A stretch of 64,000 bases of DNA from Nocardia brasiliensis ATCC 700358. GTDB taxonomy: Bacteria > Actinomycetota > Actinomycetes > Mycobacteriales > Mycobacteriaceae. Made by a program: the position numbers and the translations under genes. The first letter of the stretch is position 1. The number at the start of each line of letters is the position of its first letter. Positions 8,726-16,580 of the stretch are shown here, piece by piece. Where the stretch lies: positions 5,456,001-5,520,000 of the forward strand of contig NC_018681.1 of NCBI RefSeq assembly GCF_000250675.2, read 5' to 3'. Under the pieces are notes generated by a model. It did not search any database, was not told the DNA's origin, and saw only the letters and a list, made by a program, of their open reading frames with translations.

Positions 8726-10188
8726 CCGTTTCCTCCTGACTGGACCGAGCCCGGATCGGATCGGGGCGGGGTGGGTGGCGTGACGGTGGGCGTGATCGTC
8801 GGCTGCTCGCCGATCACCTGTTCGGTGTGTGGAGTGTCATCGATGAACATCAGCCGGTCCGGGTGCCACGCGACCACTCGCGGCCGGTCGCCACCGCCGC
8901 CCTGTCCAACGCCTGCGCCAGGCATCATCGGCATGTACGGCATATACGGCATGCCGCTCGTCGCGCGAGTCGTCGCCGCCGACGACGAGGGCGACAGAGG
9001 CTCGATCACCGGCGCCCGAGGATGAGTGGGGCCGGACGGCTGGCCCGCAGGATTAGCGGTGACCGGCATCGGTCCAGCCGAGTAGACCGGGACCGACTGC
9101 GCCGGTTCCGCCGACGCAACACCCGAGGTGACACCACTGGAGGTCCCGGTCACCGACGGCGACCCCGGACTGCCGTACGAATAGGCCGGGCTCCCGTAGC
9201 CATAGTCGTCGTAGTATTCGTCGCCGAAGTCGTCGGTGGACTCGGACAATGCCTGTTGCACCATCGGCGCCGCCGAGGACAGCGCGCTTATCATCGCGGG
9301 CAACAGCATAGCCATCATTGAGCTGGTGTCAGAGGACGAACTGGCTTTGCCGTGCGAGGCCCCGGTCGAACTCAACGCGGTCGAGTAGCCCGTGATCGCC
9401 TCCCGCGACCGCGCGTTCTGGTCGTCGAATTCCGTCCGTGCCTGCGCGACAGCGGCCGCGTTGCGTGACTTCATCGCCGTGAGCAACTTCTTACGAGTGG
9501 CAGAGATATCATCGGGCTCAGGGTGTTTCGAGACGACCTCACGAAACGATCGCATGTCGGCATCAATATCGTCGGCCAGTCGGCGCAGACCGGTACCCAC
9601 GTCATCCAGCCGATTCCGATTTCGGGTGAACTCCGCGGCCGCGGCCGCACCGACCGGTTGCCATCGCCCCATCGTCGCGATGGCCTCATCGACGCTCCGC
9701 GCCGCAGCTTCGATCTTGTGCGCGAAGTCTCGGATCCGTTGAGCAAACGCGGTGGCTGGGGCGGTACCGTGGCCATCGCGCAGTTGCTGTGCGAAAGTCA
9801 GCGAATCCACCGAGGCACCACCGAACAGGTCCGGCAGCGGGGGCGGATGACGAGGGTTCAGCGCGTCCGGTTCCGGAACGGGATTGGTGAGAACGAGACC
9901 TCCACCACCGCCGAAGATCTGTGCCGCTGAATCGTCGGTCCGCGTGTAGCTCGCGCCGGACACACCCACATTGTGCGCTGTTTCCTGGAGTTGGCGGACC
10001 AGCCAGGAGGCCTCGTTCACCAAGCCAGCCGCCGCCGAATTTCGCACCGCCGCCGTTCCTTGGGAAAGCGAGTCCCGCCCGGGCGCCAGGACCCAGCCCT
10101 GGGGCTGGCCCGTCGCGGCGTCGTGCAGCACGGTGTGCGTTCGCACGGCTTGGCCGACTATCTCGGCCGGATCGACTTCGAGGCCCAT
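8722..10188 (-). CDS. EspB/PE-PPE-like T7SS substrate
   Basis: Predicted 488 residues. The first 100 residues are PE-like helices (DPAEIVGQAVRTHTVLHDAA, NEASWLVRQLQETAHNVG). A second helical block (about 115-270) resembles PPE, with GRWQPVGAAAAAEF where PPE/WXG proteins carry their WxG turn. Then come a short hydrophobic Met/Ala stretch, an acidic Tyr-rich segment (DEYYDDYGYGSP), a Pro/Ser/Thr linker with a short MPYMPYMPMMP repeat, and a C-terminal tail with AWHPDRLMFIDDTPHTEQVI seen in actinobacterial ESX-linked proteins. EspB of ESX-1 is also a PE-PPE fusion with a processed tail; equivalence is inferred from architecture. It lies 26 bases downstream of the 737-residue gene. Confidence 0.7.
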   Translation of the reverse strand: MGLEVDPAEIVGQAVRTHTVLHDAATGQPQGWVLAPGRDSLSQGTAAVRNSAAAGLVNEASWLVRQLQETAHNVGVSGASYTRTDDSAAQIFGGGGGLVLTNPVPEPDALNPRHPPPLPDLFGGASVDSLTFAQQLRDGHGTAPATAFAQRIRDFAHKIEAAARSVDEAIATMGRWQPVGAAAAAEFTRNRNRLDDVGTGLRRLADDIDADMRSFREVVSKHPEPDDISATRKKLLTAMKSRNAAAVAQARTEFDDQNARSREAITGYSTALSSTGASHGKASSSSDTSSMMAMLLPAMISALSSAAPMVQQALSESTDDFGDEYYDDYGYGSPAYSYGSPGSPSVTGTSSGVTSGVASAEPAQSVPVYSAGPMPVTANPAGQPSGPTHPRAPVIEPLSPSSSAATTRATSGMPYMPYMPMMPGAGVGQGGGGDRPRVVAWHPDRLMFIDDTPHTEQVIGEQPTITPTVTPPTPPRSDPGSVQSGGNG

Positions 10189-10214
10189 GATGTCTCCTCA
10201 CTCACCCCCGGTCG

Positions 10215-12428
10215 TCATCCGCCCGACACCGTTCCTGCGGCGATCAGCGTGTCCACCGACCCGGTGTCGCTCGGGTGCGGCTGGGCAGGCATGGCGTCAC
10301 CTGGCGCGCTCCCCACCAACTCGACACCACGCGGCTTGCCGAACCCAGCGAAATCCCCGAAGGCGCCGGCCTTGCCCGACAGTTGATCGGTGTACGGTAC
10401 GCGTTGACCGTCCACGATGACCTCGAGTGAATCGCCGGTGACGCCCTCGGTGTTGCCCTCCGCCATCCGGAAGACGACCAGCACCGCCGTGGTCGCTATC
10501 GGGGTCCGCTCGGGTGCATTCTTCCCAGGCTGGCCCGAGTGTGGCTTCTCCGAGGGGCTCGACCCCTCGCTCGGACGTTCCCACATCGCCACACAGCCGG
10601 TGATCGCTTCCTCGGGGCCGACCGGGGCCATCTCCTTCGAGTTCGACCACTTCGCCGACGTGCCCTGGTAAGCGAGTTGCGCGTTGGTGCCGTCCGCATT
10701 CCCGAACGCGGCGTCCAGCGCCTTGGCTACGAGCGGCGACACTTTCTGCCGAACACCGCTGCCCGCTGGCGGGAAGTCATACCAAACGCCGCCGTCGGCT
10801 TCGGGTGCCCGCGTTGGAGGTGCACCATTGGTCGTGGCTGAAGACTGGGTGGCGTGCGTCGGGGAGGTGCCGGTACCCGTGGCCGTCGCAGCGGTAGGTG
10901 CTGCTGTCGTCGTGGCCGCCGTGACCGGGGCCGGCTTCGGTGTCAGACTCGGCACCGCAGGGGGTGGAGCCACTTCCCGTGAGCCGCGCACCTCCGGCAC
11001 ACGCCGACCCTCAGACGAGCTCAGTACGTTCGGATCGATCGGCCGCATCTGATTCCACAGGCCGGGCATACCGTTCAGGCCAGACATGCCTGCCCCTCCG
11101 AGGGGGTTCTGCAGCCCTGAAGATACCGATGGCACTCCGCCGGGATTTCCGCTTGCCGCATCGACGAGACGCTCGAGATCTGGAACATCGGAGCCGACAC
11201 GATCGTCCGACCCGAGATCGGGGACCTGAATCGGCGTGAAGGCACCCGGGGACACCGGGGGGATCGTGCCTATCTGGTCCTGCGGATTCACAGGCGGTAC
11301 AGCGGGTACGTCGCCTGGCACAGTCGCCGGACCGGGCGGATGGATGCCGGGCAGGGGCGGGTTGGTAATTCCCCGTGCATTCTCGTTGATCTTGTCCAAG
11401 ACATCCTGTACAGATGAGACAGCGAAGTCGATGGCCTCACCGATGTAGCCCAAAATGTGCTCATCTTTCGTCATACTATTGGGCGGAAATAGCTTTGCGT
11501 TATTGTTGATAGCCTCTATTGATGAATTAAGTGCCGACCTGAATTTCTCGAGATCCCGTGAGGTGCGATTCACATTTTCCACCACGATGCGGTCCCCCTC
11601 ATGCAATTCAAGGGCGGCGTTCCGCAACCTCGCAACAAGATCCCGGTATGTATCGGAGGCGCTTTCGTTGAAGCCAGCCACGGACGAACCCGGAGGTGGC
11701 GGGTCAGGAAGGTTCGCGCCGATCTCCACAGTCGGCGGTTTCGGCAGAATATCCGGCGGCGCAATCCTATCCGGATCGCCAGCGCTAAGATAGTATCCGG
11801 AGTAGTTTTCCGGAAGTTCACGGTGAATACCGTCCGCAATAGGGCCAAAATTGTATTCGTCAGGGTAATCCGGGTTTTGCGAATTCATGTTAGGCATGAC
11901 CATTTGAGCCATACCAGTCGGCTGCCTTCCATTCGCGGGAAGTATGTCCATGACAGGAAGCACATCCAGACCATTGTGCGCACTGAGCGATCCCCACAGG
12001 AAATGACTGTTCACATAAGCTCCACCGGCCGCGCCGAACCGGGCGGCCCACGGTCGCGGCAGATAATCTTCATTCTTTGCGTTTCTCCACGGCGGCCACA
12101 GTTTCGCCCCGAACTCATCCGCACGTTTCCAGTCGTGGACAGCGAACGGCAAATTGCGCAGCGACTCCCACAATCCCTTTGGATTCAGGAGACGTACGTC
12201 TTTTGATACCCCACCCAGCACACCGCCTGGTACCGCACTCAGGGCGGCCCCCGTCAGACCAGCATAAACAACACTGCTGTCCATCTCGCCGTCTCGCCAA
12301 TACTCTGCGAATGCAGATGTAGCACCGCCCACGAATATCATGCCCGGGACGCCGCCGACCAATGCGCCAGCGAATCCACCAGCAGTGGCGATGAGGTCCG
12401 CCTCTTGCCCCCGAGACATTCCGAACAC
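10215..12428 (-). CDS. large Gly-rich T7SS-associated protein
   Basis: Predicted 737 residues from GTG (ATG three codons later at 12419 is an equal candidate). The N terminus (about 1-75) is Gly/Ala-rich and hydrophobic, like the membrane-inserting parts of polymorphic secreted proteins. A helical domain follows at about 260-375 (SASDTYRDLVARLRNAALEL, GYIGEAIDFAVSSVQDVLDK), then a Pro/Gly-rich linker and a C-terminal 110-residue domain (SNADGT-like turn, CVAMWERP, GAFGDFAGFGKPRG) shared with the 669-residue product at 773. The helical domain also matches the product at 27754-28824. Codons around 11450-11900 are AT-richer than the surroundings. Role unknown; secreted effector or surface structure is inferred. 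Confidence 0.72.
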   Translation of the reverse strand: MFGMSRGQEADLIATAGGFAGALVGGVPGMIFVGGATSAFAEYWRDGEMDSSVVYAGLTGAALSAVPGGVLGGVSKDVRLLNPKGLWESLRNLPFAVHDWKRADEFGAKLWPPWRNAKNEDYLPRPWAARFGAAGGAYVNSHFLWGSLSAHNGLDVLPVMDILPANGRQPTGMAQMVMPNMNSQNPDYPDEYNFGPIADGIHRELPENYSGYYLSAGDPDRIAPPDILPKPPTVEIGANLPDPPPPGSSVAGFNESASDTYRDLVARLRNAALELHEGDRIVVENVNRTSRDLEKFRSALNSSIEAINNNAKLFPPNSMTKDEHILGYIGEAIDFAVSSVQDVLDKINENARGITNPPLPGIHPPGPATVPGDVPAVPPVNPQDQIGTIPPVSPGAFTPIQVPDLGSDDRVGSDVPDLERLVDAASGNPGGVPSVSSGLQNPLGGAGMSGLNGMPGLWNQMRPIDPNVLSSSEGRRVPEVRGSREVAPPPAVPSLTPKPAPVTAATTTAAPTAATATGTGTSPTHATQSSATTNGAPPTRAPEADGGVWYDFPPAGSGVRQKVSPLVAKALDAAFGNADGTNAQLAYQGTSAKWSNSKEMAPVGPEEAITGCVAMWERPSEGSSPSEKPHSGQPGKNAPERTPIATTAVLVVFRMAEGNTEGVTGDSLEVIVDGQRVPYTDQLSGKAGAFGDFAGFGKPRGVELVGSAPGDAMPAQPHPSDTGSVDTLIAAGTVSGG

Positions 12429-12570
12429 TTCTCACCTGCCTTCCAGCCGCACGGCGCAATGCGAATTCACGGTTATCGCGCTGTCCCGAGGACATTTTCC
12501 CATCGTTATTATGAACGCTCCCCAACAATGGGAATACTGCCCCACCTCCGATCGGGATAGAACCAACGTA

Positions 12571-14199
12571 TTACCGAGAACCCTGGTCCGATAAGCATTC
12601 CTGGACCACGGCCAGGCTCGCCACCATCTCTCCGTAGGTGCCGATGGCTATCCGAATCATTCCTTCCATGGCCGGTCGCCGACAGGGCCGTACCAAGAAA
12701 CCGGCCTGCCGCAGCCGCTCGACGGCGACCACGCCTCCGCGGGGCTCGATCAGCGCGAAATTGGCCTCGCCAGGCGTCACATGTACACCGATCTCCTGCA
12801 GTGTCCCGACGACCAGCGGTTTAACTACCCGCATCGTCTCGGTCCACTGCACCCGCGAAGCGGCGATATCGGCCAGATGCGCCCGCCCGGCTGCTACCGC
12901 GAGGTCGTTCACCTCATGTCGTTCCGGCGCTCCGCCCAGCTCATCGAGCAGCGACGGATGGGCTACCACATAGCCCAGCCGCAGACCCGGCATCGCAAAC
13001 GCCTTGCTGAACGTCCGAATGACGATCAGATTGTCGTAGCGTACGGTCAAGTCCGTCACAGTGGCACCGGTGAACTCGTAGTACGCCTCATCGACCACGA
13101 CCGGGGTAGACGGATGTGTCTGCAGCAACTGTTCAACGAACTCTCGTTCGACCCCGGTCCCGGTGGGGTTGTTCGGGTTGATCAGCACGATCAGATCGGC
13201 CTGCGCGGCCGCTGCGGCGAAGTCGGCGTAAGGAAAACGCAGCCCTTTTTCGTACGGCACACCCAATATTCGTGCCCCGATCCACCGGGCCACCTGACCG
13301 AAGTACTGATACTCCGGCTGGGCGACGAGCATCGTCCGGCCCGGCCGAAGCAATGCGCGCAGGATCAACCCGATGCCATGCCGGGCACCGTTCGTCGGTA
13401 GTATCTGCGCCTCCGCCACGCCGCAATAACTCGCCAGTGACGAACACAACTCCGCGCGACCGGGCGCGTTCCGTACCGAACCCGCAGAAACAAACGCGTC
13501 CAGTTCAGCAGCCACCCTCGGTGACAGCGGATACGGGCAATCCTCCCGATCGAGCCGGATTCGGCTTTCGTCCAAGGACGAGCGCATGTCTTCTGATTCC
13601 GCCACATCAAGATCCTCGACTACCGGCCGAGCCGGAAAACCGAGCGCGGTAAGCCGAGCGCGAACGCTGAAGTCCGGTACACAATCCGACGTGAACGGAG
13701 AGCCGAGCAGGCTCTCGAAGCTGTCCGAACCAGTCGCGACGCCGATCGTGTAGCAGCCTGCCCGCGCGGCGGCTTCGACGGCCGCGCAAGAATTGGCGAT
13801 CACCACACAGTTCGACGGCGCTACGCGCAACCTGCGAGCGGCCTCCAGATACGCGGATGGTCCCGGCGGCACCGTCCGGTCGATGTCCGAACCGACGATG
13901 ACATCGACCGAATCATCCAGCCTCGCGGCATGCAGGAGGGTGCGAACCGCATCTGTCGTCTCATCTGCCACCACCCCGATGCTCAGCGACCGGCGCTCGG
14001 CGTCGGCCAGGATGCCGAGCAAGCCATGCTGCGCGCGAGGTGCCACCCCTCCGTGGGTATCGACCAACACGTCCGCGAGACCGAATACCAACGCCTCGGT
14101 GGCCGACGGAATACGCAACCGACCGGCGAGCAGCAATTCAGTCGCCGATGTCCGAACAGATTCTCCGGCCGCAGTCGACCCATCGGATACGTTGATCAC
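12571..14199 (-). CDS. HAD-like domain fused to histidinol-phosphate-type aminotransferase
   Basis: Predicted 542 residues with two domains. Residues about 30-180 follow a HAD phosphatase fold (LVFGLADVLVDTHGG, then IGVVADETTDAV and CVVIANSCAAVEAA), but the motif I aspartates are gone: the usual DxD reads GLA. Residues about 215-535 are a class I/II PLP aminotransferase of the HisC type, with NPNNPTGT, DEAYYEF and the lysine loop TFSKAFAMPGLRLGY (Lys near 397), so this half looks active. It sits alone between two gaps of 210 and 140 bases inside the secretion block, on the same strand. HisC-like enzymes fused to a HAD domain are unusual; a role in modifying an amino acid or amino-sugar product is only a guess. 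Confidence 0.8.
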   Translation of the reverse strand: MINVSDGSTAAGESVRTSATELLLAGRLRIPSATEALVFGLADVLVDTHGGVAPRAQHGLLGILADAERRSLSIGVVADETTDAVRTLLHAARLDDSVDVIVGSDIDRTVPPGPSAYLEAARRLRVAPSNCVVIANSCAAVEAAARAGCYTIGVATGSDSFESLLGSPFTSDCVPDFSVRARLTALGFPARPVVEDLDVAESEDMRSSLDESRIRLDREDCPYPLSPRVAAELDAFVSAGSVRNAPGRAELCSSLASYCGVAEAQILPTNGARHGIGLILRALLRPGRTMLVAQPEYQYFGQVARWIGARILGVPYEKGLRFPYADFAAAAAQADLIVLINPNNPTGTGVEREFVEQLLQTHPSTPVVVDEAYYEFTGATVTDLTVRYDNLIVIRTFSKAFAMPGLRLGYVVAHPSLLDELGGAPERHEVNDLAVAAGRAHLADIAASRVQWTETMRVVKPLVVGTLQEIGVHVTPGEANFALIEPRGGVVAVERLRQAGFLVRPCRRPAMEGMIRIAIGTYGEMVASLAVVQECLSDQGSR

Positions 14200-14410
14200 A
14201 CCGACGGCCTTTCACGACCAGAACGGCAGACATATTCGTCGGCGTATACGACCGAAATCGGAGCACAGTCCGATATTTCTCGAAACATCCCGTAGCGTGC
14301 CGAATCCCCACTGAACAGTGGTACGAGAAATCCGATTACCGGGATCAACATAGTACAAGTCTAGTTATCGCCACCCTCTGCGACTTCCCACCGTTGGCGA
14401 CCCACGTATC

Positions 14411-15685
14411 TCAACGCGCCCACCTGGTGGCCCGGAAATCTTCAGGCAACGCTACCTGCTGTACGCGCCCACCTGGCTGCGGCGATTCTACGCACATACC
14501 ACCGCCGATGTACATCATCACATGCTTTGCACGGCCGCCTTCGAACCGCGACGCAGGGAATATCAGGTCCCCTGCGCGAAGGGTATCGTTCGCGCCCAGC
14601 TTCGGCAATTCAGCGTATTGTTCTGCTGCGGTCCGAGGGATGTCTACCCCGGCGGATCGCGCCGAGAACTGCATCAGTCCCGAGCAATCGAAGGAATTAG
14701 GCCCTTCAGCACCCCAGACGTAGGGGGCTCCGATCTTTTTCAGCGCAGCGGATACAGCGGCTTGGGCGGCAGATCCTCCGCCTCTGGCTACACCGAGTTC
14801 CGGCGTATAGTTCTTCCCCGAGATATTTCGCAAATACATCTGGGTCAATTGATCGATGGCGGCAGCCGTTTCCTGAGCCGAGACATCACTAGCCGAGACA
14901 ATGCGTTGCGCCTTCCCCATCGCGGCAGTGACCACGCCGTGCACATATTTTTGCCCATCGGCCGTATAAGCATCCGGACCGAGGTCGGCAAGCACCGTAT
15001 TCAGCTCCCTGAGCAATTCTCGGACCGCCTGCTGATCGACAGCGTTGTTCTGCGCCAATTGCTGAATGTAGAAGTACAGTGCGTTGTCGAGATTGTTGAA
15101 CGCCGCAGCTTTGGTTCGATGGTATAGCCGTCGCGCCCGGATCGCCGCCGTACTCGACCCTGTTTCCCCTCCGGATACGCCGAGCTTCTCGCGCAGCTCG
15201 ACGATCCGGGGGTCGGTGGTCTCATGGTCGCCATAGACTTCCCCTAGCACGCGCAACACGTTTTGCGCACGCAGCTGTTCTGCCGTGATCGTGGCCCCGG
15301 TCGTGCCGAGCGATCCGCCGGCGGGCAGAACACCGTTGTTATTGGCGGCTCCGGTTCCAGTGGCCGGACCACTCAGCGCGAGAGCAACGATCGGCAGCGT
15401 TGATAGCGCGGTTATTCCGGCTACGAGTGCAGTGGACAGTAGATACGGATCGGGCGGCGGCAGCGGCGGTACAGGCGTAGACGGAGCGTTTTCCGGTGCG
15501 GCGGGCGGCGCTGCTTGTGGTCGCGGGGCAGCCGGAGGTGGGGGCGTCGTATTCTGCTGTGGTGGTGGACAATCCGCCGGGTCCACCGTCAGTTCTACTC
15601 GCAACCCGCGGTCATCTACGGTCGCCTCCGCCGAGAGATCGCCGATCCGGATCTCTCGTTGCACCGCCCCGCCGCTGTCAGCCAT
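14411..15685 (-). CDS. NlpC/P60 cell-wall peptidase of the T4SS-like cluster
   Basis: Predicted 424 residues. The cytoplasmic N terminus is followed by a Pro-rich stretch and a single membrane segment (about 85-110, TALVAGITALSTLPIVALAL), then a helical region and a C-terminal NlpC/P60 domain. The catalytic Cys sits in SFDCSGLMQF near residue 332 and the His in AKHVMMYIGGG near 385. VirB1-like hydrolases of this type open peptidoglycan for conjugation machines. Its ATG lies inside the 3' end of the preceding gene (8-base overlap), showing operon coupling. Substrate specificity is not visible; D-glutamyl or L-Ala endopeptidase activity is known for the family. Confidence 0.82.
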   Translation of the reverse strand: MADSGGAVQREIRIGDLSAEATVDDRGLRVELTVDPADCPPPQQNTTPPPPAAPRPQAAPPAAPENAPSTPVPPLPPPDPYLLSTALVAGITALSTLPIVALALSGPATGTGAANNNGVLPAGGSLGTTGATITAEQLRAQNVLRVLGEVYGDHETTDPRIVELREKLGVSGGETGSSTAAIRARRLYHRTKAAAFNNLDNALYFYIQQLAQNNAVDQQAVRELLRELNTVLADLGPDAYTADGQKYVHGVVTAAMGKAQRIVSASDVSAQETAAAIDQLTQMYLRNISGKNYTPELGVARGGGSAAQAAVSAALKKIGAPYVWGAEGPNSFDCSGLMQFSARSAGVDIPRTAAEQYAELPKLGANDTLRAGDLIFPASRFEGGRAKHVMMYIGGGMCVESPQPGGRVQQVALPEDFRATRWAR

Positions 15686-16550
15686 CTCCGACCTCCAGCA
15701 CGCGCTTCACCCCGATCGCGGTCTGCGGTGTCAGCAAGACTTGGGCCAGCCCGCCCGATACCGGATCCACCGCGATGACGGTGGCCGTGTCGACGGCAAC
15801 ACCCACTCGCCGGGGTGTATATCGCTGGAACTCCCAGAACACCAGGTCGCCCGGTGAGATCGCTGCCCGGTCCACCGGCTGCCCGCATAGGGCCTGGTCC
15901 GCGATCCGCTCGGGCAGGACGACGGCGGTGGGCCGGCGACCGTCGAGTCCGGCATGCGATACGCACCCACGCCGAACCGCGCTTCCCGCTTCTGGCACGA
16001 CCCGCGATTCGAGGGCGTCTGTGGCCGGATAGTGACAACCAGCCGATCCGGTGGCGAGCGACGCGTGGTAGGTCACCCACCTCGCGAAGGCCGCAGCATC
16101 GACCGGAGCGGCGGACCCTCCTCCCGTGGCATGCCGGCCGAGCGCAGCGAGCGCCAACCAGCCGGCACAGTCGGCCGCGGGACCAGCGTTGCGGGCCCGC
16201 GATATCGGCCCTCGATAGTCCGCCACCTGCACCGCCGCGATGCATTCGCCCAGCCACTCCGGTACGTCGGTGGCTGTCGGCGGAATGGTCAGACTCGCAT
16301 ATGGGTTGGCGGTCGGCAAGTTCGTCGTACGCGCGTCCCTCGATGCCGGCGTGGGTACCGCATCGGCTCGTCCTGCGCGAGTTGTCGTCACGGGCTCGGA
16401 GGGATCTGGGCCGATCGCGTTCGCGCATTGCTGGCGCAGGTCTGTATAGCCTTCTGCCAGCATGCTGGTCGTGCTGATCAACGCCACCACGAGCACCGCG
16501 AACGCGATCGCAGGTAGCAGCGCAACGATCAAGATCGCTCGAAACAGCAT
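15678..16550 (-). CDS. membrane-anchored NlpC/P60-like protein, degenerate
   Basis: Predicted 290 residues with an N-terminal membrane segment (LIVALLPAIAFAVLVVALIS) and an extracytoplasmic remainder. The last 60 residues read GDLVFWEFQRYTPRRVGVAV, the beta core of NlpC/P60 domains, but the position normally holding the catalytic His is Arg. A possible Cys occurs in ADCAGWLALAAL. It is probably a non-catalytic or structural relative of the hydrolase encoded just downstream, with which it overlaps by 8 bases. Located between the VirB6-like gene and the true peptidase gene. Its start lies 30 bases after the VirB6-like stop. Confidence 0.7.
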   Translation of the reverse strand: MLFRAILIVALLPAIAFAVLVVALISTTSMLAEGYTDLRQQCANAIGPDPSEPVTTTRAGRADAVPTPASRDARTTNLPTANPYASLTIPPTATDVPEWLGECIAAVQVADYRGPISRARNAGPAADCAGWLALAALGRHATGGGSAAPVDAAAFARWVTYHASLATGSAGCHYPATDALESRVVPEAGSAVRRGCVSHAGLDGRRPTAVVLPERIADQALCGQPVDRAAISPGDLVFWEFQRYTPRRVGVAVDTATVIAVDPVSGGLAQVLLTPQTAIGVKRVLEVGDG

Positions 16551-16580
16551 GCGGTTCTCCGTTCGGCAGACTTCGGTCGG

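Noticed and set aside
773..10188. Complete ESX/type VII secretion locus
   Set aside because: No EccB, EccC, EccD, EccE or MycP motif was found; only substrate- and partner-like genes are present.
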